The notes beneath the pieces are model-generated. The model was not told the DNA's origin, ran no database searches, and saw nothing but the letters and a program-made list of their open reading frames with translations. Shown here one piece after another: positions 44,944 through 55,139 of a stretch of DNA of 64,000 nt. A program made the translations under genes and the position numbers. This stretch comes from Selaginella moellendorffii (lineage: Eukaryota > Streptophyta > Lycopodiopsida > Selaginellales > Selaginellaceae). Where the stretch lies: assembly GCF_000143415.4 (NCBI RefSeq), contig NW_003314283.1, forward strand, positions 258,752-322,751. The letters run 5' to 3'. Each line of letters opens with the position of its first letter. The stretch's first letter is position 1.

Positions 44944-47900
44944 ATGGAAGGCGAGGATCTGAGGCTGTACAACACAGATGGTAGGAGAAAAGAATGCATG
45001 GGGATCCTCATCCAAGTGACAGACACTCCATGCAGTTCCATGCAAGAATATGGACTGGCACTTGTGATAGAGACAACATCCGCCTTCAAGATCCACCTTG
45101 CACATCCTAGCGACCTCCTGGAGGGGGGCAGCGGCTATGAGGAATTCCTAGAGGGAGCTAGGGAGAGGTTGTCTAGGAGGCCCACAATTTCAAAGACGCT
45201 GCGGGTCTATGAAGATCACATGGAATCCACGGACCTCACCTACGGCGATGTTCAAAAACTATATTCCAACATTGAGCCGTTGAGAGTGCCTCCAGTTCGC
45301 GAAGCGAAGGGGAAGGGGGTCGATTTGGAAACTACCCCGAAGCAGAAAAGGGTGGTCAAGCTCAAGCCGACATCCGACTCTCTTGCTCCAAAAAAGAAGC
45401 TACTCGGTGATGCCATTGCCTCAGGTTCGAACACTACACCCAGCAAAAAGAAGAGCCGCAAAGAGCAGAAAGAGCAAGAAGAGGCAGCAAAAATCGTCGC
45501 AGATAATAGTACTTGTTACTATTCCAACAAAGTATATACAATCGACGTGAGCCGTATCGACATCCAAAGCAAATACAACCACAGGCTAGTATCTGATGAG
45601 TGGGTGGAGAAACTGAAGCAGAAGATGCTGGCAAGTCCAGTAACACCCGACATCGCAGACGTGATCCCCTACTACCAAACAATGAAGGGCGAGACGAGGT
45701 TTCCAGACTTGATCAATAGGAAGGTGTTGGACGATCAGAACATCCGGTTCTATGCCGTCTCCGGGCAGCATTCTAGCTTGGCGATGCAAGAGATAGTTCT
45801 GGATATTATGGTGGGCGAGGAGGTGAAGAAAGTCTTCAAGACAAGAGTTGTCCGCCTGATAAAAGGCAACTCGCCCCTCCGATCTATCATATCCATCTCC
45901 TACGCGCAGAATGTCAAGCAAGAAACGTGCTACAAATCGGGTCTGCACGAGACATTGGCATGAACACGGAAGCTCTGGGTTCAACTGAAGAAGCCACAAA
46001 AACTAGGACAAGGACGTGCACTAGCAACTAGCGCCTGGCAGGTAAGCCTCGTTGCATGTGGCATAGCATGTGGCCTCACGCCATTTCCATTGCAGGAATT
46101 CTTGAGTCTTCTCTCGAAAACACTAGGGGTCAATGACACACTCAGCATCCATAACATTCTACTTGCGACAAAAGTTGTTTTTGACAAATGGGTAGATGTG
46201 CTGAGGAGGTACCATGACGGGGAATTGCTAAACTCAATGGGTGTGGAGGACGGCCGGAAGCCCAATGATTTGAAGCTCAACGCCTTGCGTTTCTCGCGGT
46301 CTCTAGACGACGACGACCTTTTGACAGTGGCTAATGCTCTTCTACGTGGTGAGGTAGTCTTCAACAAGACCAAAATGACTCCCGGCCATATTGTGACATA
46401 CGAGGACTTGTGCACGACTCTGAGAGCTCGTGCACTATTGAAGGATTGGATCTTCGAGCAAGTGGCCGTGGAGAGGGTGAGCATCGACACCACGCAAGAG
46501 ATGATGGAAGAGCTGGAGTTGTCAAATGAAGACATCAACGACTACGTGAAGGGGGCCCCCAAGTTCATCGATCTGCTGCGGGATGCCACGAAAAGTAAAG
46601 CTGAGAAGTTGGATCAGTATCCAAATTTCATTAAAAGGGATGTCGACCGCCGGCTTCAGAAACAGCTCGACCCCGCAGCAGAGGCCTATCGAGAACCTTA
46701 CCGGGTATACGTGAATTCGGATGAGGATCAAAGGTGGAGGAGCATCGTTTCCCGCGGAGATGAGCAGGTCAAGAACATCTTTTGTGTGATGGACTTCACA
46801 AACGAGGAGATCACTCATGCAGATGAAGTCAGCTCCATCATTGACTTAACGGTGGGACTTGCGGAGGTGGAATCTTCAGTCCACTATATGATCTACGACT
46901 CCGAATCCTATCACAAGTTCTGGAAGGCCTTGAACGAGGTGAAGGCTCGGTTGAAAGGCAAGGAGATGCAGGAGATCCATGGGATAATGGCTAAGAAGAA
47001 AATACCGACGAATGTCCGCATCTTCACACTCGCCCTTGTTATTGGTCCTACAGCAGAGTGGGACTGGAGTGACTTCCCAGCTTCGTTCGACAAGGCCGAT
47101 CGAATTGATCTGAGGGAGGTCAATTTACCCGTGCCTGAGGAACTGAAGACGGCTATGGAGCTTTCGAATCCAGAGAAAGCTCCAGGTGCAGCATGGGAAA
47201 TGCTCAGCTGGGTCTTCAACGCAATAGCACCTGCTTCCGACTCCAAGGGCAAATGCGTTGTCGAGTACAACTGCGGCAGACTATTCTTTCGAGCCGCACT
47301 ACTCAAGGGTGTCCCGTGTGTTGCGGTGATAAACTCCATTGAAGAGGTGACTTCAATGAAACATATAATTACATTTGCCAAAGAAAAACAGTATCTTCTC
47401 TGCGAACCTAGTGAGTACACACTTTAAGTTTAAATGTTATCTCACAAGCTCTGTATGCAGGAGCGTGGCCACCCCCAGATGCTGAAACGGCATTAACAGC
47501 TACTATTGGGCCGAGCTCACAACCTGCACAAGGTAAGGTCACGTGAGGCCTCATGCCATTTTGATTATAAATCGTTGTGAATATTCAGACACGAGGACTG
47601 AAAAACGCACTGGTGGCGCGTCGAAGAAGGACAAACAGACAAGCAATAGGAAAAAAGGAGGTACAAATTATATTTGCAATGGCGTGTGGTCTCATGCCAT
47701 TCCTTGTAGGAGACACTTCTTCAAAGGCAAAACAGGCAAGCACCAGCCAAGCTCAAACTGACAGTGGTCATAAAAAGCGAAAGCACGTTGGACAGTCGTC
47801 GGGATCAAAGGCGTTTGATTCGAAAAGGAAGAAGGGCAACGAAAAGATGATAGGTAATGCCTCGCGGTCACCACCTCCTGACTTAGATTCCTATGGCGGA

Positions 47901-50143
47901 CTCCCCTTCCCCAATCTCAATGGAGAGGTACAATGGATGAGGGATGCTTTTCAAGTCAGGGCCACGTTTTTCTCATCTCGTCGTCTTCGAAGGGTGCAAG
48001 AACGTGCAGAAACTATGTTAAGACAGTCGGGTGAGGATACGGTCCTAGGTCACGCACTAAAACAGGCTATGGATATCTTGTATTTTGAGATGGAGACTCG
48101 GCCAGATGATTTTCCCAAGATGGTCCTGGAAGAACAAGCCATCCAGCCTGAGCAGCTTATGGAAGAAATGCAGGAGGGGGATGAGGAGCCAGAGAAAGAT
48201 AATGAGCAGGAAGAGCAGAAGGACGAAGAGGAGGACAAAGAAGAGGAGGATGAAGAAGAGGAGGACGAAGAGGACTTGGATGGCCCTCACAATGGTGACG
48301 ATCACAATAACGACGATGACGATGATGACGACGATGGCCAGCCTGAGGTGGCCAAAGAGCAGCGGAGGAAGGTCATACAAGACAAACCATCAGGTAAATA
48401 ATAGTACATCCATTCCTAACCTTTTACCATTTCTAACATTGTCCATGTAGGTTGTAAAGCAAATGGTAAGTAGAAATTATTCAGTTGAATTAAGATACAA
48501 ACTCTAGCCTTTAGTGTCGAGGAAGGATAGTGTCAAGCAAGGGTCGAAACGTATGTCCAATCCTTCAGAATCAGCAGTGCGCCCAATAGCAGTTGATGGT
48601 AAATACAGTATAGTCGATTCAATGTGCTAATGAGTTTGTTTTTAGTAGCTAGTAGGGAGGATACCATCTCAATCGAAGGGAGATATTTGGACATGCATAT
48701 GGATCTGCCAGTGGACTCTACTTGCCTGCAAGAGTCATCAGAGCTGGTGGAGGCTACTATCCATATCAACGCCAAGCAAGCTAACCATGCTCCACTTGAT
48801 GCTGCCCATACCACTGAGTCAATCTTGTCCACGTATCCAACTGATGGTGACCAGGCGCCATTGGACCCGCATGAGGCCGCCCCAGCCGCCGAGCCGGTCG
48901 TATCCTCATTTCCAACGGACTCAACGTGTGCCCAATCGTCTGACTACGCGCCGTTGGAACCTCCCTACACCGCCCCTGCTGCCTGTTCGGTCATGTCCAC
49001 TTTGCCAACGGAGGCACCAGCTGAAATGGCGTGTGATCACATGCCATCGGAACCACCCCGTGCCACTGTTGAGCCAGTTGTACCAGAGTCTACAGCTGAA
49101 ATGGCATGTGCCCACACTCCATCGGATGCGATTGACCCCACATTGCAGAGGAGAGTATTTCCGCCCTTTACGTTTCCTCGACCAAAACCCTCTCAACAAC
49201 CATCGGGAGCACCATTCGCTAATATTGTAGATGGTAAAATTGACTTGTACCATTTTTTATGCTAACGCATTTCATTTCAGAGTCACGGCAAAGGTATTGT
49301 ATCGTTTTTGATCTGAACGGTGTCCTTTTCTCCCATGAGCGTGGCTTGTCCTCGAATGTCACTGCACCCTCCAAAGCCTGCGGTCGCAAGTTGGTCAAAA
49401 GAGACAGATTCACATTAATCACACGGGAGAAACTGCGGGATCTAATAATGACCATGCGACACTTAAAACAGAGGGCCGGGTTCAATTTGCAATTGGGAGT
49501 TTGGACATCCATGATGCGCCACAATGCATTAACGTTGCTACAGATGATGCACGATCAGACGCGAGTAATATTACCATTTGACTTTCTCCTAACGCAGGAG
49601 GATTGCTTGACTATGGTCCATGTGAGGGGTAGCAAGCCCATCTTCGTCAAGCCAGAGGCTGTAGTGATGAACCGGACTGCTAGGTCAAGTGAAATCCTCA
49701 TCATCGATGACTCGCCGATTAAAACTACAGCGAACACGCACACATATGCAGTGCACCCCATCTCTTGCAGTATGGAAACTAGGGAGAAGAAACCGTATGT
49801 TCTGGGGGACCTTGCAAAACGGCTTGGAGCGATGGTGATAGAGAACCGGCCAGTCCGGGAGGTGGCTGCAGAAATCAACCAAATGGCAGATGGAACGGTA
49901 TATCAGAAGCCATTTGATCGGACAGACACCAGTCATCATTTATGGCATGTATATTGTCTAGCCAAGCACTATCCGCATCTCCATAATCTGCTCAACCGGA
50001 TGGGTTCTTCGACCATTGAACATGAGCGTGGACGTATTAGAGAAGAGATGGCATTACTATTGGGTTTAAATCCTGATAGTGTGGAGAGTGATGAAATTCC
50101 AAGATTATTGTATAGGCGTTGGAGGCAAAAAATAACAGTCTGA
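44944..50143 (+). CDS. ParB/DGQHR-like and HAD-domain protein encoded in the element (one in-frame TGA)
   Basis: Nine exons with agreeing phases: (44944)-46041, 46096-47410, 47461-47532, 47589-47660, 47710-48393, 48451-48465, 48515-48598, 48646-49233, 49281-50143; about 1,597 codons. The open frame extends above 44944, so an upstream exon may exist. Exon 1 has a basic linker, then VYTIDVSRIDIQ..FYAVSGQHSSLAMQEIV, recalling the ParB/Srx and DGQHR folds; TGA at 45961-45963 interrupts it, yet the frame continues open to the donor. Exon 2 is helical with WDWSDFPASFDKADRIDLRE. Exons 4-5 are Lys-rich then strongly acidic (EEE/DDD runs). Exon 8 has PT-rich repeats (APLEPPYTAP..PTEAP). Exon 9 has VFDLNGVLFSHERG, LGVWTSMMRHNAL and ILIIDDSPIKT: HAD motifs I, II and IV of the FCP1/SCP type, but with Asn in place of the second motif-I Asp, so ordinary phosphatase chemistry is doubtful. 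Role unknown. Confidence 0.65.
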
Positions 50144-51351
50144 GATGGCATGTATTTATTTAAAAATGTAACTTATTATGGCATGGGGTTCCATGCCATT
50201 GTATTAATATTAAAAGACAATTCTTTGAGAGGATTTGCATTATACTAGAAGTGTTACAGCATGTTATTGGAAGTCTGCGAAGTTGTTTTATTAATAAGGG
50301 GAAAGTAAAGATTGAATGGGGACTTGGGCTCCACCTAGACTCGGAGCAACTGAGCCAATATTAAAAAGATGGAAAGAAATTGGACGACGATGATAAGGAG
50401 AAGAGAGAGGTGAAGCAGTGGCAAGGGGAGGAGAAGTGATTGAGTAGACATTTCCTTGTTTAAAATAAAATGGCATGTGCCTCAATGCAGTTGAATTTTG
50501 TTATATTTATATACTATATAAAGGTTTGGAAACCTTATTTTACAAGTGGGATAATGACAATTCCCACTTTAACTAAATAGAGCTTTGGTCAAGCTTTTCT
50601 TTCCTTCCTTTTATTTTTGTTTTGTTCTTCTAATCCTCTTATCTATTTCTCAGGACTTACGAAAACATTTGATTGAATGCAATGTCTGTGGTAATCTGCC
50701 ATTCGTGACACTGATCGGCTATATGCAACTGTGTTATAAAGAAGATAACTCCTTCCAAAGAACACCTAAGAATTAACGCTGTTTTTTTGTGTGTGTGAAG
50801 AAATGAATGTAACTCTCCAGACCTGCGCTTGAATTTATCCTCTGAGGTGCCTGCTGCGGCTCTCAACGGGATCGAGCAACACTCCCACTATCTACATGTT
50901 TCATGAGAACACAGACTTACACAACTTGTATGAGCAACCTAGTCATCAAGGGTAATTTCTTTTCATTTCCAACACTAAGCTAATACGAGGGCGGAGGCTC
51001 CAAAGTGACGAGCACCATGGAAATCTAATGCTCTCTAAGGCTGATTTTATGCATGGCATGGAAAGTTTTCCTTCTTTATCCTCTCTTCTATGAATTTTTT
51101 TCTGTGGTGTTGTAGCTTGATATAAAGTCTTACCATATAAAGCTTATCTTCCATATTGCGATTTCGTGAGAGAAGCTTCTCCACCAGTGTTAGCTAGACC
51201 TGAATATATTAACGTAAACAAAATTTTCTTAAAATTCCACATACAAATTCATGATTCCACAAACTCTAAAAACATGTGGCATAAACTTTAAAAAAGGCTA
51301 AGAAACCCAATTACCCTTATCTCACCATAATTTAGCTTTAAGACCAGTCTT
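50144..51351. other. Right margin of the element and intergenic DNA
   Basis: Contains one good palindrome (50178-50199) and two half-sites, then 0.85 kb without recognisable genes. The open frame at 50585-50776 (63 codons) has a hydrophobic start but no family resemblance, and I do not call it. Confidence 0.5.
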
Positions 51352-53917
51352 TCAGATACAAAGACACGTTTTTGCTCCACCTAATGGCTGTATGTCCTGA
51401 ACTGTTTTACATAATGGCTGTATGTCCTCAACTTTTTGGCGTTTCTGTGGCTGGCCACCACTAGAGAGCTGACTGGTAAAACCAAGCTGTCCCAGATCTT
51501 GCTCTGTATAAGGCAAAACTGGCAGTTGCAGTAGTCCATTTTCTGAAGCAAAATCTATCAGCCTGTTCAAACCTTCATCTTTTGTCTTTTTCTTCCACTC
51601 CGGAAAATTAAGATTGCCCAAAGCATTCGAAACTTTATCTTGAGTGGCTTTATCATTCAAGGATTTCATCTGTAATAAGTAAGGAATGAACTGCCATTTC
51701 CCTTCATAATTGTTGGTGAGAAAAAACAATGCGTCTAGAGGAAAGCCACCCCAGCCACCATCACCAGTCTGGAGAACCGTTGGAAACGTGTCAGCCTGCC
51801 TTTCAACGCTCTTGAGATACTTCTCAAGTGTATAGCAGTTGGCACCATGGATGTGCCTTTTACCGCACATCCTTGTCACAACTTTTGTGGCAACACGTGG
51901 TTTCACCACATTTGCAACCTCAAAATATATTGCAGGAACAGCCTTTCCGTCCAATGCGCCAGCAACCATAAGACCCATAGCCACCTGCCTTTCAAACTCT
52001 AGACCGACTGTCACGTTACTACCTTGACCCTTGGCGTTAAACTGCTGCTTATCAGGATGGTCAGGTGATGCCCTTCGTGGGTCCTCATGACTTGAAATAG
52101 CTGTTGCTGTTGTTGTATCAAATACTCTTGGCTGACTCCAAAAGTAATGAAAAAGAGCTCGGAAGATGGCAGGTTCCTCAAGTCTGATCCAAGTGTCTCT
52201 ATCCTGCTTTGCAGAGAATTTATCCAAGTCCTCCAATGCAACACTATTTCCACTGCTTAGCCAGGCTAACCCAAACTTCACAAGGCTAAGAGATGGTAAA
52301 GTGGACATAGACCCAAACATCTGATGATACAGTATCACCTCTAGCTCCTTGAGTGCTGCAACATTTTGAGGCCTTTGGAAAAACAGCTCCACATCCCCCA
52401 GAACCGTCTTATCCATGTAGAGTTCTGGTTTTGATTTACCATGCTGAGAACGACTGATTGTACTTGAGGTGCACATCTTCTCAAAAAAGTCAATCAGAAA
52501 TTCTGTTGCCTGCTCCAAGGGACGCTTGCTCCCAATGAAATGCTCAAGTGCTGTGACAAAGAACCTGTACCTCCCTTTGTACAAATCACAGACCCTCTGC
52601 ATATCAATACCATCCACACTTTGGAGTAATTTGCCAGCATAGGTCTTGAAGTCCTTGACAGTGATGAATCCACCAAATCCATGAAAGACGATAACAGAAG
52701 CTCTCCCTAGGGTGCGGAAGATATCCTGTGGCCTAATCAGCATAGCTTCGGTGCTTGCATAGTAGAATTTTCTAAATCCACTATGTATGAGAGCAGGAAT
52801 GAGAATATCAAGGAATGATTTCGTGCAAAATCCAAGACTTGGCGAAGAAAACCGCTTCTCTAACCAAGTGTTTATAATTTGGCACTCATCAAAGATGATC
52901 GGACCATCCCAGCTCCCTCTTAAACGATCCAATACCCCCTGGAAATTACCTTCAACGAGTTTCAAGTCCCTTTCAGTCCGTATAAGGTCCAAAAGTCTAC
53001 TGGTGAGCAACATAAACGGATCTTTATGCTCGAATAAAGGCATTGCAACCTGTTTAAACAGCCACGCTTGACCTGTACTGTCCATTTTCTCCAGCTGACG
53101 TAGCAAATAAAACCTGCTAATGAGCATAGCTTTGAGACAGATTGCAGCACTAACTTCTGGAATGCCTCCAGTTGGATATAGCTTCATCAACTTTGATACC
53201 ACTAACTTGAGATCTCCTGAACCTTCAGCTCCAACACCCCCCACAAAGAAGAGCCCACGCTGTGCTACGGCGATCTCATATAATGTCCTGGTCTTCCCCG
53301 ATCCCGACACATTGAAGAGAACAGTGAGGGTCGGCCGCGCTTTGGAAGTTACATCCATGATATGCTTGGATGCTTCAAAAGGCTGGTCTAGTGCATGCCA
53401 CAAGAGGCGAGGGCATTCATCTGTAGGAGCCTTTGGCAGTGGGACTTTACAAACCGGGAAATCCACCAGAAACCCATCCGGCTTGAGATATTCAAGATTT
53501 GGCTTGGGTAACTCATCCCAGAACTTATCCAAGAGACTATCTACATGAGCCACAGTCCCATCTGCTTTGCCTGGTTCTGCAAGAAAAAACAACGCCAAGT
53601 CAAAATTTGCAAGAGACGCAACTGGGGACCCAAAAAGGGACCAAGAGATCTAAAAAGGAAAGACAAACAATGAAAGCCAAAGGCTTACCCTTCGACTTCA
53701 GTAAGAGACTGCGGAGCTGCTCCTCCTTCTTGACCAGGCACTTCTCCTCCTTGGGATCATTTGATTGCTCGAGTTGCACCTCGACCGCACTAATTTGGCC
53801 ATCAACCGCATTAATTTGGCCCTCAACCACAGCAATCTGACGTTCAACTTCCCGGAATTCCCTTGACAAGCCAGAAACAGGATCATCCACCTCCATGGGC
53901 TCAGCTGAAGACGCCAT
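51352..53917 (-). CDS. Crinkler/RHS-like P-loop NTPase with C-terminal nuclease-like domain, copy 2
   Basis: Exons 53917-53689 and 53576-51352, 817 codons plus stop, same structure as copy 1. Start ATG at 53917 gives MASSAEPMEVDDPVSGL, a longer N-terminus than copy 1, whose corresponding first residue is in the VDDPV block. The coiled coil has an extra heptad-like repeat (VVEGQINAVDGQISAVEVQL). P-loop NVSGSGKTRTL, Walker B-like GPIIFDECQIINTW and PLDALFFL..LLQMKS are kept, although the nuclease Asp context changes from RPDA to PLDA. Copy 2 has an extra TTTATAISSHEDPRR segment and loses a FLRNRSVELQ segment present in copy 1. Its last 15 codons are replaced by KTCLCI after a frame change. The two long open frames suggest that both copies were under constraint until recently. 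Confidence 0.6.
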
Positions 53918-54084
53918 AAGCCAAACCCTAGCCTTTAGGATACACTTTTCTTTCAAAAGAATTTGATGGGTTAACACAACTTTAAAACAGTTTTAAAATA
54001 TTTAGGACTTCATTTAGTCCATTCAGTTTTGTATATAAGCAAAAGTCTAAACCCCAATTAATATATTTATTTCTATATCCCTGT

Positions 54085-54500
54085 TGTAAATGTGATTCTA
54101 GATATTAAAAATTATTTATCAGTTAGTCCTTTCGGATATTTTTTCCTTACTACCATGACAGCAGAAGCTTGTTATTGCTAGATCTTTTATTAATCTCCAT
54201 TCAAGTTAATTAAGAAATTGATCAATAGCCATATACTTAAATCGGATAAACATAAAGTAGGAACTCATATGTGTTTTTTACTGAGTATACTTGGTCTGAT
54301 TTGAGAAACTCCTATCATTAGCTTGCATTTGTTAGTGTTGAGAACCTCTGCGATATTAAGTTTCATCCTTCAATATTCACTAAGTGATAGTTTACTGTAT
54401 CTACTAATTTGGCATATCTACAGAATGTAGAGACTACCTTAAACACAATGGTGCATCCTATTCCTAAATTTGAAATTTAACACCATTTTATATTTAGTAA
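54085..54500. repeat. Upstream flank shared with Crinkler-like copy 1
   Basis: Same-orientation partner of 24605-25095. Similarity ends shortly before the assembly gap. Confidence 0.65.
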
Positions 54501-54558
54501 GTTTGAAGTTAGTCCTCCTGGTATTAAGGATATGTAAAGGTGAAAGCATTACTCCAGG

Positions 54559-54658
54559 NNNNNNNNNNNNNNNNNNNNNNNNNNNNNNNNNNNNNNNNNN
54601 NNNNNNNNNNNNNNNNNNNNNNNNNNNNNNNNNNNNNNNNNNNNNNNNNNNNNNNNNN
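54559..54658. other. Assembly gap (100 N)
   Basis: Exactly 100 undetermined bases, a conventional placeholder; the true distance and content between the Crinkler-like flank and the palindrome fragment are unknown. Confidence 0.99.
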
Positions 54659-54659
54659 G

Positions 54660-55126
54660 CAGTTGCGGTGTTGTGAGTAGCGCTATGAGTAGTTGCAGTG
54701 TTGTGAGCGGCACTGTGTTTGGTGTGGTGCCGGCTTCCTCTGGATATTCGACGCTTGTGATTCATGGTATGTTCGCCATGGAATGGCTTAGGTCTCACAT
54801 TTAGAAATGGCATGAGGCCACATGCCATCTTGGGACCTTGCAATTTCATGGCTAGCGTATTGTCATGTATGTTGTTACTTTCGTGCAGCAGTGTGTATAT
54901 CAAGATGGCATGAGGGCTCATGCCAATTTTGTGAATGCGAAATTTCACGTGGGTGTCAATAGCATGTTAGAATAATGGCATGTGGCCTCATACTATGGAG
55001 GTTGTTTGGTATGTTATGATTTAGGCCATTCTACAATCATTTTTTGTATGGTATTAACTTCTTTTTTGCACTTTCAGAATGGCCTTCAGGGTTGGGGAAA
55101 AGGTTTTCATTTTGAATGGTGGTGGG
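54660..55126 (+). mobile_element. Truncated second copy of the palindrome element (transposase 5' end)
   Basis: Reverse complement of 41640-42075 with modest divergence. It holds three palindromes or halves, an acceptor (TGCACTTTCAG), ATG and codons MAFRVGEKVFILNG-like with small changes, then breaks into a run of at least 13 G followed by TTCCAAACATGTAGTAGGGA, which belongs to the 58-64 kb repeat family. So the transposase gene here is cut after about 14 codons. Confidence 0.8.
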
Positions 55127-55139
55127 GGGGGGGGGGGTT

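Larger units (their letters stand above)
37945..50500. mobile_element. Large palindrome-studded DNA transposon (candidate)
   Basis: Region defined by dense copies of a 22-bp palindrome and two divergent genes: a transposase-like gene (38538-41679, -) and a ParB-like/HAD gene (44944-50143, +), with a 3-kb repeat-rich spacer between them. Palindromes first appear near 37947 and last near 50490; outside, they recur only in the fragment at 54660-55000. That fragment is an inverted partial copy of 41640-42075, which shows that the sequence is repeated elsewhere. I could not see terminal inverted repeats or target-site duplications, so the ends are approximate. A mobile identity rests on the transposase-like gene, repeat content and copy number of at least two. 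Confidence 0.6.
38036..54994. repeat. Dispersed 22-bp palindrome family
   Basis: Arms ATGGCATG and CATGCCAT around a six-base centre, commonly (A/T)GGCC(A/T). Copies I located: 38036-38057, 39859-39876, 39916-39935, 41763-41784, 41832-41853, 41930-41951, 42542-42566 (irregular), 43474-43495, 43712-43733, 44650-44671, 44726-44747, 44786-44807, 46065-46084, 47541-47560, 47679-47700, 49026-49047, 49101-49122, 50178-50199, 54807-54828, 54905-54926, and half-sites near 37947, 38452, 42618, 43556, 43848, 50144, 50470 and 54974. Changes in one arm are often mirrored in the other (CATG with CATG, CGTG with CACG), as expected for pairing or for symmetric protein binding. Spacing is irregular, so this is no CRISPR array. 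Sites lie in intergenic DNA, introns and exons of the element only. Confidence 0.85.

Noticed and set aside
45961-45963. TGA considered as a selenocysteine or programmed recoding codon
   Set aside because: Land plants lack selenoprotein decoding, and no recoding structure was evident; a mutation is simpler.
50585-50776. 63-codon open frame with hydrophobic start
   Set aside because: No family resemblance, no splice context, AT-rich surroundings.
38036-54994. Palindromes considered as a CRISPR array
   Set aside because: Irregular spacing from tens to thousands of bases, a eukaryotic nuclear context and no cas genes.
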